In this document: piece by piece, positions 1 to 7,893 of the stretch
How the letters are laid out: the number at the start of each line of letters is the position of its first letter
Numbering within the stretch: the first letter of the stretch is position 1
NCBI GenBank assembly: GCA_964575185.1
Contig: CAZNPW010000021.1
Coordinates: 1-53,201 of the forward strand
Direction: 5' to 3'
Length of the DNA stretch: 53,201 nucleotides
Origin: CAZNPW01 sp964575185
GTDB lineage: Bacteria; Pseudomonadota; Alphaproteobacteria; Rhodobacterales; Rhodobacteraceae
Translations under genes and position numbers: made by a program
The notes under the pieces: model-generated
The model's database searches: none
Told to the model about the DNA's origin: nothing
The model's input: the letters and a program-made list of their open reading frames with translations, nothing else

Positions 1-701
1 CCGAAGGCCCGCAGGTCGAGGACGACTGGCACAACTTCGACGCGCTGAACATCCCGCCCGAACACCCCGCGCGGCAGGAGCACGACACCTTCTTCCTGCA
101 CCGCGCCGAAGGCGACGCCCGCCCGCCGCACGTCCTGCGCACCCATACCTCGCCGGTCCAGATCCGCGCGCTGATGGCCCGGGGCGCGCCGCTCCGCGTC
201 ATCGCGCCGGGCCGCGTCTACCGCATGGACATGGACCAGACGCACACGCCGATGTTCCACCAGGTCGAGGGGCTGGCGATCGACCGCGCCATCAGCATGG
301 CGAACCTCAAGTGGGTGCTCGAGGAGTTCTGCCGCGCCTTCTTCGAGGTTCCTTCCGTCGAACTCCGCTTCCGCGCGTCGCATTTCCCCTTCACCGAACC
401 CTCGGCCGAGGTCGACATCCGCTACGGCCTCGTCGGCGGCCAGCTCAGGATCGGCGAGGGCGACCGCTGGATGGAGATCCTCGGCTCGGGCATGGTCCAC
501 CCCAAGGTGCTGGCGGCGGCCGGGGTCGACCCCGCGCAATGGCAGGGCTTCGCCTTCGGCATGGGCATCGACCGCATCGCGATGCTGAAATACGGCATCC
601 CCGACCTCCGCGCCTTCTTCGAAAGCGACCTGAGGTGGCTGAAACACTACGGCTTCGCCGCCCTCGACATGCCCGACCTGCCGGGCGGGCTGAGCCGGTA
701 G
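1..701 (+). CDS. pheS: Phenylalanyl-tRNA synthetase alpha subunit (3' part)
   Basis: This is the C-terminal two thirds of the alpha subunit of phenylalanyl-tRNA synthetase, which with PheT forms the cytoplasmic (alpha-beta)2 enzyme that charges tRNA-Phe. The reading frame is open from base 3 (it reads EGPQVEDDWHNFDALN at the edge), so the start codon and the N-terminal coiled coil lie outside the window and about 232 residues are visible. Class II synthetase motif 2 is seen as RVYRMDMDQTHTPMFHQVEG and motif 3 as GMGIDRIAMLKYGIPDLR. The gene ends three bases before the GTG of the next gene. The beta-subunit gene pheT is not adjacent but follows about 1.8 kb later, after three unrelated genes. 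Identification is firm; only the missing 5' end is unknown. Confidence 0.97.
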   Translation, partial: EGPQVEDDWHNFDALNIPPEHPARQEHDTFFLHRAEGDARPPHVLRTHTSPVQIRALMARGAPLRVIAPGRVYRMDMDQTHTPMFHQVEGLAIDRAISMANLKWVLEEFCRAFFEVPSVELRFRASHFPFTEPSAEVDIRYGLVGGQLRIGEGDRWMEILGSGMVHPKVLAAAGVDPAQWQGFAFGMGIDRIAMLKYGIPDLRAFFESDLRWLKHYGFAALDMPDLPGGLSR

Positions 702-703
702 CG

Positions 704-1825
704 GTGGACTGGCGCCTTTCGACACAGGCCCTGCCGGCCTCGCAGTCCTGGCCGCTCTTTCCCGCGCATCCGGCACCGCCGCCGCTATGGCTTGCGGCGG
801 ACCAGTCGGGAATGGCCGGTCGCCCTGCGCCAGCCCCACGCACCGTGCCAGAGGTCAGCCTGCACCTGCTGACCGGCATCGACGTGGGTGGTCTCGGCCT
901 GCTCGCCCGCGGCGATGAACTCCAGATCCCTGCGGAGCTCTTTCCCGCCTATCTCGCGCCAAGCCTCGCCAGCTATCTCGCCGCACCGCCCGAGGACCAG
1001 GCGCGCCGCGGGTCGCGCGTCTGGCTCGGGTCGCTGCAGCGTCACGACGCGGTCGTCCGGCCCGTGCCCGAAGCGATCGTCTGCCTCCACCCCAACCTGA
1101 TCTACGGTCACTTCCTGCTCGAAGTCCTGCCGCGGCTCCTTGTCGCCGACGAGCTGCTTCCGGACGACGTGCCCGTGCTCGCGCCGGGTCGTGGCTTCGC
1201 ATGGGTGCGGGACATCATTGCCCACGCGATGCCGGACCGACCGCTGGTGACCTGGGACCAGAACACCGAACGGGTGCACGTCGACCGGCTCTGGTCCGTG
1301 TCGCACTGCTTTTCGGATCACGGAATGCACACGGCCGCGCGCGACGGGTTCGCAAGGCTGGTTCGCCGCATCACGGCCGCCCGCGCACGCAGCGGGACCG
1401 AACCCTTGCCCGGCGGCGCGCGTCTTTACCTGTCGCGCGCGCGCCTCACCTCCGGCTGGCACCGCATCGCAGACGAAGCCGCCATCGAGGATGCGATGCG
1501 CGACCTGGGGTTCGACATCGTCCACCCGCAGGAACTCGCTCTGGGCGTGCAGATCGCGATCATGCAGCGCGCGTCGGTCGTCGCCGCGGAATACAGCTCG
1601 GCCCTGCACAACACCGTCTTCTGCAACCCGGGAACGCGCGTCGTCGCGCTCAACCGGATCAATGCCTACCAGGATCACATCGGCGCATGCCTGGCTCAGC
1701 CGAACGCCTACATCCGGCCGGACGGCGGAGAGTTCGTTGTGCGCCAGGTCGGCCATCCCATTGCCATCCCCTTCGATCCCCGGCGGGTCGCCGACACGGT
1801 CTCCCAGATCATCGGCCCCCCATGA
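704..1825 (+). CDS. Glycosyltransferase family 61 (DUF563-type) protein
   Basis: A 373-residue protein resembling the GT61/DUF563 family of capsule and exopolysaccharide glycosyltransferases. The family-like core runs from HPNLIYGHFLLEVLPRLL (residues about 126-143) to a C-terminal stretch with YLSRARL, an IEDAMRDLGFDIVHPQELAL block and AEYSSALHNTVFCNPGTRVV. The chosen start is GTG at 704, two bases after the pheS stop; no ATG in this frame lies near it. The frame remains open upstream, through pheS, but that part is only the shadow of pheS. The stop overlaps the next start (ATGA). Acceptor and donor sugars cannot be told. Codon use is slightly less biased than in pheS and pheT, which fits, but does not prove, insertion of an accessory gene between two housekeeping genes. 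Confidence 0.8.
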   Translation: MDWRLSTQALPASQSWPLFPAHPAPPPLWLAADQSGMAGRPAPAPRTVPEVSLHLLTGIDVGGLGLLARGDELQIPAELFPAYLAPSLASYLAAPPEDQARRGSRVWLGSLQRHDAVVRPVPEAIVCLHPNLIYGHFLLEVLPRLLVADELLPDDVPVLAPGRGFAWVRDIIAHAMPDRPLVTWDQNTERVHVDRLWSVSHCFSDHGMHTAARDGFARLVRRITAARARSGTEPLPGGARLYLSRARLTSGWHRIADEAAIEDAMRDLGFDIVHPQELALGVQIAIMQRASVVAAEYSSALHNTVFCNPGTRVVALNRINAYQDHIGACLAQPNAYIRPDGGEFVVRQVGHPIAIPFDPRRVADTVSQIIGPP

Positions 1826-2217
1826 CCCCCGACCCCGACGCCACCCGCATCCACCTCGCCGCCCATGACCCGGCCTTTCCCGCCCGGCGCGAGGCGGCCT
1901 ATCTCGCGATGGCCATGGCGGTGGACCGGGTGCTGGCCCCGCGCGGGTTCCGGCGCAAGGGGCAGGGCTGGGCCATCACCGGGCCGGCGGGGCGGGCGGT
2001 CGTGCACCTCGGCCGCGGCCGCTTCGGCTGGGAGGCGGTGGTGACGCTGCGGTGTCTCGCCACCGGGGCCGAGGAGGACGAGGCCGTTGCCCTGGGCGAC
2101 CTCGCCGACACCCCGCTGCGCCTCGTCTACGCCGATGCGGACGACGCGCTCCTGCTCCGTCTGGCGCAGACGCTGGCGGGGCCGGGCCTTGCCTGGATCG
2201 CGGCGCGGACCGGCTAG
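1822..2217 (+). CDS. Hypothetical protein, possibly DUF4304-like
   Basis: A 131-residue soluble protein whose ATG overlaps the stop of the upstream glycosyltransferase gene (ATGA), so the two are probably translated together. No signal peptide or membrane segment is seen. The segment MAMAVDRVLAPRGFRRKGQGWAI (about residues 30-52), followed by a short beta-rich stretch, recalls the start of DUF4304-type proteins, but the resemblance is weak and I give no function. Its stop codon overlaps, on the opposite strand, the stop of a small membrane protein gene (the four bases CTAG serve both). It could be an uncharacterised partner of the GT61 enzyme or an unrelated passenger. Confidence 0.65.
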   Translation: MTPDPDATRIHLAAHDPAFPARREAAYLAMAMAVDRVLAPRGFRRKGQGWAITGPAGRAVVHLGRGRFGWEAVVTLRCLATGAEEDEAVALGDLADTPLRLVYADADDALLLRLAQTLAGPGLAWIAARTG

Positions 2218-2360
2218 GGCGCGACGCCCTGCGCCGCGGCGGCGGCAAGCAGGCGCGCGGCCCCCAGCAGGAACAGCAGCACCGTCAGGCCCAACAGCAC
2301 GCACAGGCGCAGCACGGGCAGGCGCCTGCGGTCTTTGGGGATGTGCAGCATCGGGTCCAT
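2214..2360 (-). CDS. Small single-pass membrane protein, 48 aa
   Basis: A 48-residue open frame with a basic N-terminal stretch (KDRRR at residues 9-13) and one strongly hydrophobic segment at about residues 15-42 (LPVLRLCVLLGLTVLLFLLG and onward). This is the make-up of a single-span inner-membrane protein with its N-terminus inside. The start at 2360 is chosen because the hydrophobic core follows at a normal distance. The same frame has another ATG 33 bases upstream, which would add MAENPVYSRC, and one at residue 4. No clear Shine-Dalgarno sequence is present. Its stop overlaps the stop of the convergent hypothetical gene. No homologue is recognised and it may not be expressed. Confidence 0.45.
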   Translation of the reverse strand: MDPMLHIPKDRRRLPVLRLCVLLGLTVLLFLLGAARLLAAAAAQGVAP

Positions 2361-2365
2361 GCATC

Positions 2366-2395
2366 TTGAATAGACAGGGTTTTCCGCCATATTAT
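2366..2395 (+). promoter_or_regulatory. Candidate sigma-70 promoter for pheT
   Basis: TTGAAT at 2366-2371 and TATTAT at 2390-2395 are separated by 18 bases and lie about 120 bases upstream of the pheT start. This is the only AT-rich stretch in an otherwise GC-rich leader. pheT is separated from pheS, so it would need its own promoter. The leader that follows (2396-2505) is very GC-rich and could fold, but I see no leader peptide of attenuator type. Confidence 0.4.
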
Positions 2396-2517
2396 GGCCG
2401 ACTGGCCCCGCCTGCCGCGACAACCCGTTTCCCCCGCGGAAACCCGCGCCCCCGCTTCCCCCGGCGCGGCCTTTGCGCTAACCCCGGGCCGGGCCGCGCG
2501 GGCCCAAGGAGGCGATC

Positions 2518-4932
2518 ATGAAGTTCACCCTGTCGTGGCTGCAGGATCACCTCGCGACCTCCGCCGCCCTGCCCGTCCTGACCGACGCGCTGACCGACCT
2601 CGGGCACGAGGTCGAAGCCGTCTCGGACCCCGCCGCCACGCTCGGCGCCTTCCGCATCGCGCGGGTGATCGAGGCCGCCCCGCACCCCAACGCCGACCGC
2701 CTGCGCGTCTGCCGGGTCGAGACGCGCGACGGCCCCGGCGCCCCGCCGGTCGAGGTCCAGGTCGTCTGCGGCGCGCCGAACGCGCGCAGCGGCCTTATCG
2801 GCGTCTTCGCGCCCCCCGGCACGCATGTCCCCGGCACCGGGGTGGACCTGAAGCCCGGCGTCATCCGCTGCGTCGAATCGAACGGGATGCTGTGTTCGGA
2901 ACGCGAGCTTCTCCTGTCGGACGCGCACGACGGCATCATCGAGCTGCCCGAGGACGCCCCCGTCGGTGCCCGCTTCATCGACTGGAAGGGCCTGTCGGAC
3001 CCGATGGTCTGGATCAAGGTCACGCCCAACCGCCCCGACGCGCTGGGCGTGCGCGGGATCGCGCGCGACCTCGCGGCGCGCGGTCTCGGCATCCTGAAAC
3101 CGCTCGACACCACGCCCGTCCCCGGCACCTTCCCCTGCCCCGTCGCGGTGGCCATCGACCCCGCGCTGAAGGCGCGCGGCTGCCCGCTGTTCACCGGGCG
3201 GGTGATCCGCGGGGTCACGAACGGCCCCTCGCCCGCCTGGATGCAGGCGCGGCTGCGCGCCATCGGGCTGCGGCCGATCAGCGCGCTGGTCGACATCACC
3301 AACTACATGACCTTCGGCCTGAACCGCCCGCTGCACGTCTTCGACGCCGCCCGCGTGCACGGCCCCCTGCGCATCCACCCGGCGGCGGGGGGCGAGCAGC
3401 TCCTCGCGCTGAACGGCCAGACCTACACCGCCGCGCCGGGGATGATGCTGATCTCCGACGACCGCGGGCCGGAGTCGCTCGCCGGGATCATGGGCGGCGA
3501 GGGCTCGGGCGTGACCGAGGCCACGACCGACGTGTTCCTCGAAAGCGCGTACTGGGACCCGGTCACCATCGCCGCTACGGGGCGCGCGCTGAAGATCACC
3601 TCCGACGCCCGCTACCGCTTCGAGCGCGGGGTGGACCCTGCCTTCACCGAACCGGGGCTCGAGGTCGCGACGCGGCTGATCCTCGACCTCTGCGGCGGGC
3701 AGGCGTCCGCCGTGGTGCGCGACGGCGCGGTGCCCGATACCGCGCGGGCCTACCGCTTCGACCCCGCCCGCGTCGTGTCGCTCGTCGGCATGGACATCCC
3801 CGAGGAGGATCAGCGCAGGTCGCTGGCCGCGCTCGGCTTCGCGCTCGACGGCGACATGGCGCGCCCGCCGTCCTGGCGGCCCGACGTGCAGGGCGAGGCC
3901 GACCTCGTGGAGGAGGTCGCGCGCATCGCGGGCCTGTCGCGCCTGCGGGGCGCGCCCCTGCCCCGGCCGCGGCCCGGCGTGCCGGCGGCGATCCTGACCC
4001 CGGCCCAGACGCGCGAACGCGCCGCGCGCCGCACGCTCGCGGCGATGGGCTACGACGAATGCGTCACCTACAGCTTCATCGCCCAGGGCGACGCGGCGCT
4101 GTTCGGCGGCGGCACCGATGCGGTGCGGGTCGACAACCCGATCTCGTCCGAGATGACCCACCTGCGCCCCGACCTGCTGCCCGGCCTTCTGCGCGCCGCC
4201 GCGCGGAACCAGGCGCGGGGCTTCGCCGACCTGGCGCTGATGGAGGTCGGCCCCGTCTTCACCGGCGGCGAGCCGGGCGGCCAGGCGGTCATGGCGACCG
4301 GGCTTCTGGTCGGCCAGACCGCCCCCCGCAATCCGCATGGCACGCGCCGGGGGGTCGACGTCTTCGACGCCAAGGCCGACATGGAGGCGGTGCTGGCCGC
4401 GCTCGGCGCGCCCGTGCGGGTGCAGATCGGCCGCAAGGTGCCGGGCTGGTGGCACCCGGGGCGGTCGGGAACGGTCGGCCTCGGGCCGGTGGTGCTCGCG
4501 ACCTTCGGCGAGGTGCATCCGCGCGTGCTGGCGGCGATGGACGTGAAGGGCCCGGCGGTGGCCTTCACCGTGACGCCGGCCGCGATCCCGCAGCCGAAGG
4601 TCCGCACCCCCACGCGGCCGGCGCTGGCGCTGTCGGACCTGCCGGCGGTCGACCGCGACTTCGCCTTCGTCGTCGACGAGGGGGTGGAGGCGCTGACGGC
4701 CGCCCAGGCCGCGCAGGGGGCGGACAAGGCGCTGATCCGGTCGGTCGCGGTGTTCGACGTGTTCGCCGGGGAGCGGGCGGCGGCGCAGCTCGGGCCGGGC
4801 AGGAAGTCGGTCGCGCTGACGGTCCGGCTGCAGCCGACCGACCGGACCCTGACCGAGGCCGAGATCGAGGCCGCCTGCGCCAAGGTGGTGGAGAAGGTGG
4901 CGAAGGCCACCGGCGGGGTGCTGCGGACATAG
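2518..4932 (+). CDS. pheT: Phenylalanyl-tRNA synthetase beta subunit
   Basis: Beta subunit of phenylalanyl-tRNA synthetase, 804 residues, the usual length. Domains in order: an EMAP/OB tRNA-binding domain at about residues 43-150 (GAFRIARVIEAAPHPNADRL), the B3/B4 editing domain at about 215-375 (with RPISALVDITNYMTFGLNRP), B5 at about 405-475, the inactive synthetase-like core, and the FDX-ACB anticodon-binding domain at about 712-804 (PAVDRDFAFVVDE). The start is set by the strong Shine-Dalgarno AAGGAGG at 2506-2512, six bases upstream of the ATG. The stop codon lies inside the first unit of a 20-bp tandem repeat shared with the convergent DUF1523 gene. Identification is firm. Confidence 0.98.
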   Translation: MKFTLSWLQDHLATSAALPVLTDALTDLGHEVEAVSDPAATLGAFRIARVIEAAPHPNADRLRVCRVETRDGPGAPPVEVQVVCGAPNARSGLIGVFAPPGTHVPGTGVDLKPGVIRCVESNGMLCSERELLLSDAHDGIIELPEDAPVGARFIDWKGLSDPMVWIKVTPNRPDALGVRGIARDLAARGLGILKPLDTTPVPGTFPCPVAVAIDPALKARGCPLFTGRVIRGVTNGPSPAWMQARLRAIGLRPISALVDITNYMTFGLNRPLHVFDAARVHGPLRIHPAAGGEQLLALNGQTYTAAPGMMLISDDRGPESLAGIMGGEGSGVTEATTDVFLESAYWDPVTIAATGRALKITSDARYRFERGVDPAFTEPGLEVATRLILDLCGGQASAVVRDGAVPDTARAYRFDPARVVSLVGMDIPEEDQRRSLAALGFALDGDMARPPSWRPDVQGEADLVEEVARIAGLSRLRGAPLPRPRPGVPAAILTPAQTRERAARRTLAAMGYDECVTYSFIAQGDAALFGGGTDAVRVDNPISSEMTHLRPDLLPGLLRAAARNQARGFADLALMEVGPVFTGGEPGGQAVMATGLLVGQTAPRNPHGTRRGVDVFDAKADMEAVLAALGAPVRVQIGRKVPGWWHPGRSGTVGLGPVVLATFGEVHPRVLAAMDVKGPAVAFTVTPAAIPQPKVRTPTRPALALSDLPAVDRDFAFVVDEGVEALTAAQAAQGADKALIRSVAVFDVFAGERAAAQLGPGRKSVALTVRLQPTDRTLTEAEIEAACAKVVEKVAKATGGVLRT

Positions 4933-5008
4933 TGCGATATCGCACCGGATAGTGCGACATCGAACCGGATAGTGCGATATGGAACTATCCGGTGCGATAT
5001 CGAACTAG
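4929..5008. repeat. Four tandem 20-bp units at a convergent gene junction
   Basis: Four 20-base units follow one another exactly: 4929-4948 (atagtgcgatatcgcaccgg), 4949-4968, 4969-4988 and 4989-5008. Units 1, 2 and 4 share the core gtgcgayatcg; unit 3 and the start of unit 4 have diverged. Unit 1 contains the perfect 12-base palindrome TGCGATATCGCA (4933-4944). ACCGGATAGT (4964-4973) and ACTATCCGGT (4984-4993) form a perfect 10-bp stem around a 10-base loop. The pheT stop (4930-4932) and the stop of the convergent DUF1523 gene (5005-5007) are both inside the array. It could act as a two-way terminator or a protein-binding array; there is no T-tract. Confidence 0.85.
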
Positions 5009-5637
5009 TTTCGCCGCCCGAACCACCGCCCCCAGACGCCCCTCGCGCGGGCCTGCGCGGCGTCGGCTTCGGCGTCGATCCGGTCGATCGCGGGGTCGAT
5101 CGTGCGCTCGCGGAACTGCAGCCAGACCCGGCGGAGGAACAGGACGAAGAGCGCCAGGACGACCAGGATGATGACGCTCGCCCAGGGGAAGGTGCTGGCG
5201 TCGGGGCTGGCGACCGGGCGGATCGAGATCGCGTTGGGGAAGATGGTGAATAACTGGTTGCGCCAGCCGTAGTGGGTGATCGCCACCCACTGCGGCGCGG
5301 CGGCAGTCGAGATCGCGTTCTGCGCCTCGGCCTGCACGTCGAAGCTGTTGAACTTGAAGTAGGGCGGCCAGCCCCAGGCAGTATCCTCGTTGCGGTAGAC
5401 CATGACGTCGCCGTCGGGCTGCACCGTCTCGATGAACTTCACGTCGCGGTTGCCGTCGGCGGTGACCGCCGTGCCGCTGTCGCGGGCCGAGAAGAACCAG
5501 TTGTTCTCGCCCAGATCCATCCGCTGGGTGTTGGTGCCGACCACCCGGACCACATCGACCTGCGGCAGCGTGTAGTGCAGGAAGGTCGCGACGATCAGCG
5601 CGACCAGGGTCCAGAGGGTCCACTTGACGTAACGCAT
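5005..5637 (-). CDS. DUF1523 family membrane protein
   Basis: A 210-residue protein matching the DUF1523 family known from Rhodobacterales; its function is unknown. It opens with a hydrophobic segment at about residues 7-21 (TLWTLVALIVATFLH), followed by the family-like block YTLPQVDVVRVVGTNTQRMD, an extracytoplasmic middle part rich in W, F and Y (GWPPYFKFNSFDVQAEAQN), a second membrane segment at about residues 150-167 (ASVIILVVLALFVLFLRR), and a charged C-terminal tail. Two spans with a periplasmic domain between them are expected. The stop is inside the 20-bp repeat array. The gene starts 9 bases downstream of a small two-span membrane gene, so the two are probably co-transcribed. Confidence 0.85.
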   Translation of the reverse strand: MRYVKWTLWTLVALIVATFLHYTLPQVDVVRVVGTNTQRMDLGENNWFFSARDSGTAVTADGNRDVKFIETVQPDGDVMVYRNEDTAWGWPPYFKFNSFDVQAEAQNAISTAAAPQWVAITHYGWRNQLFTIFPNAISIRPVASPDASTFPWASVIILVVLALFVLFLRRVWLQFRERTIDPAIDRIDAEADAAQARARGVWGRWFGRRN

Positions 5638-5646
5638 TGCCCTGCC

Positions 5647-5916
5647 TCAGGAAAAGTTCAGAAACCAGATCAGCGCGGCCAGCACGGTCAACGGCACGAC
5701 GTAGACCCCCCACAGGAGCTTCCGCCGCAGGCTGCCGTGGTAGACGCGCAGGCCTTCGGCGATGAACGCGTCGCGGTCGCCTTCGGTCCCGCCCGCGTCG
5801 AACTCCCGTTCCAGCCGCTCCTTCTCGACCGAGCGGGCGTAGAGGTAGACGAGGACGTAGAGGATCGTGAGCCCGATGAAGCCGAAGAACATCAGCCGCA
5901 GGAACCCGATGATCAT
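5647..5916 (-). CDS. Small two-span membrane protein, 89 aa
   Basis: An 89-residue conserved-type hypothetical with membrane segments at about residues 5-27 (FLRLMFFGFIGLTILYVLVYLY) and 68-88 (LLWGVYVVPLTVLAALIWFL). Between them is a charged cytoplasmic or periplasmic loop (SVEKERLEREFDAGGTEGDR). Its ATG follows an otherwise gene-free 140-base stretch shared with the divergent cupin gene. It sits directly upstream of the DUF1523 gene in the same direction, with a 9-base gap, suggesting that the two membrane proteins work together. No function is known to me. Confidence 0.75.
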   Translation of the reverse strand: MIIGFLRLMFFGFIGLTILYVLVYLYARSVEKERLEREFDAGGTEGDRDAFIAEGLRVYHGSLRRKLLWGVYVVPLTVLAALIWFLNFS

Positions 5917-6054
5917 GCCCGCCCCCCGCGCATCCCGTCCCCGCCCACGTGATACGGGCGGGCGGGGAAATCAAGCGCCGCGGTGCCGGGCCTGGGGCTT
6001 GCGGCGGGCCCCCGGGCCGTGGAACGTGGCCCGGCCAGCAGCCCGGAGTCCGTC

Positions 6055-6408
6055 ATGACCTTCATCCTTCCCGTCACGCAAGTCGGCGTCACGCCCGAGG
6101 TGGCGCGCCCCGACCCCGCGCGCGTGGTGTCGGGCGACCCGGTCCACACCACCTGGAGCGTCGAGGAACGGGGGAACATCCTGTCGGGGATGTGGCAGAC
6201 CACGCCTGGCGCGTTCCGCATGCGCTATACCGAGTGGGAATACGTGCATATCCGCAGCGGGCATTCGATCCTGCGGGGCGACGACGGGCGGGTGGTGCAT
6301 CTGCGGGCGGGCGACAGCTGGGTCATCCGGCCGGGGTTCACGGGCGTCTGGGAGGCGGTCGAGACGACGCTGAAGGACTACGTCATCGTCCTGCCGGACG
6401 CGCCGTGA
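6055..6408 (+). CDS. Cupin-fold protein (EutQ/DUF861-like, cupin_3)
   Basis: A small 117-residue single-domain cupin. The pattern MRYTEWEYVHIRSGHSILR, then VVHLRAGDSWVIRPGFTGVWE, is typical of the cupin_3 (DUF861) group. Family members are small beta-barrel proteins of varied or unknown roles, including sugar or amino-acid metabolism; substrate and metal use cannot be read here. ATG 6055 is chosen because it starts the recognisable domain and follows GGAG at 6045-6048; the frame is open further upstream but without family-like sequence. It ends 10 bases before the P1 peptidase gene, so the pair may be one operon. Confidence 0.8.
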   Translation: MTFILPVTQVGVTPEVARPDPARVVSGDPVHTTWSVEERGNILSGMWQTTPGAFRMRYTEWEYVHIRSGHSILRGDDGRVVHLRAGDSWVIRPGFTGVWEAVETTLKDYVIVLPDAP

Positions 6409-6418
6409 GGGCGGGGCG

Positions 6419-7390
6419 GTGAGGGCCGGGGCGCGCAACCTGATCACCGATGTCGCGGGCCTGCGGGTGGGGCAGGCCGAGGATGCGCGGCTGCGCTCGG
6501 GGGTGACGGTGCTGGTGGCCGACCGGCCCTTCGTCGCGGCCGTCAGCGTGATGGGCGGGGCGCCCGGCACCCGCGACACCGAGCTTCTGGCCCCCGACCG
6601 GCTGGTCGAGGCGGTCGACGCGCTGTGCCTGTCGGGCGGGTCGGCCTTCGGGCTGGCCGCCTGCGACGGGGTGATGGCGGGGCTGCGGGCCGCCGGGCGC
6701 GGGTTCGAGGTCGGGCCGGTGCGGGTGCCGATCGTGCCGGGGGCGATCGTGTTCGACCTTGCGAACGGGGGCGACAAGGGCTGGGCCGAGAACCCCTATC
6801 CCGCGCTGGGGCGGCAGGCGCTGGAGGCGGCGGCGGCGGAGATGGCGCTGGGGACCGCGGGGGCGGGGGTCGGGGCGACGACGCACCGGTGGAAGGGAGG
6901 GGTGGGGTCGGCGAGCGCGGTGCTGGAAGATGGCGTGACCGTCGGCGCGCTGGTCGTGGTGAACGCGGTGGGCTCGGTCACGGTCGGCGACGGGCCGCAG
7001 TTCTGGGCCGCGCCCTGGGAGATGGGGGACGAGTTCGGCGGGCGGGGTCCGGGGCCGGGGGTCGGGGGGGCGGAGCCGGTGGCGGTCAAGCGGCTGAGCG
7101 AGGCCACCACCATCGCCATCGTCGCGACCGACGCGCGGCTCACCAAGGCGGGTGCGCTGCGCATGGCGGTCGCGGCGCAGGACGGGATCGGGCGCGCGGT
7201 GGTGCCCGCGCATTCGCCCTATGACGGCGATCTGGTCTTCGGGGTGTCGCACGGGGAGCGCGCGGGCGATGCGTTCCTTCTGGGCCACGCGGCGGCCTGC
7301 GTGCTGGCCCGCGCCATCGCCCGGGCGGTGTTCCACGCGACGCCGCGGCCTGGGGACGAGCAGGAGGCGTGGGTTTCCCGGCACGGGTGA
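6419..7390 (+). CDS. P1 family peptidase (S58, DmpA/NylC-type Ntn hydrolase)
   Basis: A 323-residue member of the P1/S58 family, whose precursors cleave themselves to expose an N-terminal nucleophile and then act on N-terminal amino acids, beta-peptides or cyclic/linear amides. Visible family features are THRWKGGVGSAS (the lysine region), ALVVVNAVGSVTVGDG (the Asn region), and ATTIAIVATDARLTKA, where the self-processed threonine lies in NylC-like members. The N-terminal ITDVAGLRVGQAEDARLRSG is the usual family opening. The start is GTG 6419, ten bases after the cupin stop. No signal peptide is present, so it acts in the cytoplasm. The actual substrate is unknown. Confidence 0.9.
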   Translation: MRAGARNLITDVAGLRVGQAEDARLRSGVTVLVADRPFVAAVSVMGGAPGTRDTELLAPDRLVEAVDALCLSGGSAFGLAACDGVMAGLRAAGRGFEVGPVRVPIVPGAIVFDLANGGDKGWAENPYPALGRQALEAAAAEMALGTAGAGVGATTHRWKGGVGSASAVLEDGVTVGALVVVNAVGSVTVGDGPQFWAAPWEMGDEFGGRGPGPGVGGAEPVAVKRLSEATTIAIVATDARLTKAGALRMAVAAQDGIGRAVVPAHSPYDGDLVFGVSHGERAGDAFLLGHAAACVLARAIARAVFHATPRPGDEQEAWVSRHG

Positions 7391-7391
7391 G

Positions 7392-7411
7392 GTCCCGGCC
7401 TGCGCCGGGAC
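7392..7411. terminator. Hairpin between convergent P1 peptidase and moaE
   Basis: GTCCCGGC (7392-7399) and GCCGGGAC (7404-7411) form a perfect 8-bp stem with the tetraloop CTGC, located between two convergent stop codons (7390 and 7425). It lacks a U-tract in either direction, so intrinsic termination is likely but not certain. A closely similar hairpin lies at 49193-49214 at another convergent junction. Confidence 0.55.
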
Positions 7412-7424
7412 GCGGCGTGAACGG

Positions 7425-7886
7425 TCAGCCGTCGCGCCAGCGGCCCAGCGCGGCTTCGTCGTCGTCCTTTGCCGCGACCCAGGCGGCCCCGTCGGCCCCG
7501 ATCTCCTTCTTCCAGAAGGGGGCGCGGGATTTCAGCCAGTCCATCAGGAACTCGGCCGCGGCGAAGGCCGGGGCGCGGTGGGGGCTGGCGGTGGCGACCA
7601 TCATGATGGGCTCGCCGACCGCGAGCCGCCCGTGGCGGTGGATCACCAGCGCGCCGGTCAGCGGCCAGCGGGCGCGGGCCCGGGCGAGCATCGCGGCGAC
7701 GGCGCGTTCGGTCATGCCGGGGTAGTGCTCGATCTCCATCGCCGCCAGCCCGCCGTCGCCGCGCACGAGGCCGGTGAAGGTGACGACCGCCCCGGCGCCG
7801 GCCTGGGCGGCGGTGAAGGCGGCGGCCTCGGCCCCCGGGTCGAAGGCGGCGGCCTGGATGCGGACATCGGCGGGCGGGGCAGTCAT
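7425..7886 (-). CDS. moaE: Molybdopterin synthase catalytic subunit MoaE
   Basis: A 153-residue large subunit of molybdopterin synthase, which transfers two sulfurs from MoaD thiocarboxylate to precursor Z (cPMP) to make molybdopterin. The catalytic lysines K119 and K126 fall in LMDWLKSRAPFWKKE, the same numbering as in the E. coli enzyme, and VVTFTGLVRG and IHRHGRLAVGEP are family blocks. The gene follows moaD with only 7 bases between them. Molybdopterin is needed by the formate dehydrogenase encoded at 14284-20041, so the window carries both a molybdoenzyme and part of its cofactor pathway. Identification is firm. Confidence 0.95.
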   Translation of the reverse strand: MTAPPADVRIQAAAFDPGAEAAAFTAAQAGAGAVVTFTGLVRGDGGLAAMEIEHYPGMTERAVAAMLARARARWPLTGALVIHRHGRLAVGEPIMMVATASPHRAPAFAAAEFLMDWLKSRAPFWKKEIGADGAAWVAAKDDDEAALGRWRDG

Positions 7887-7893
7887 CCGGCGC

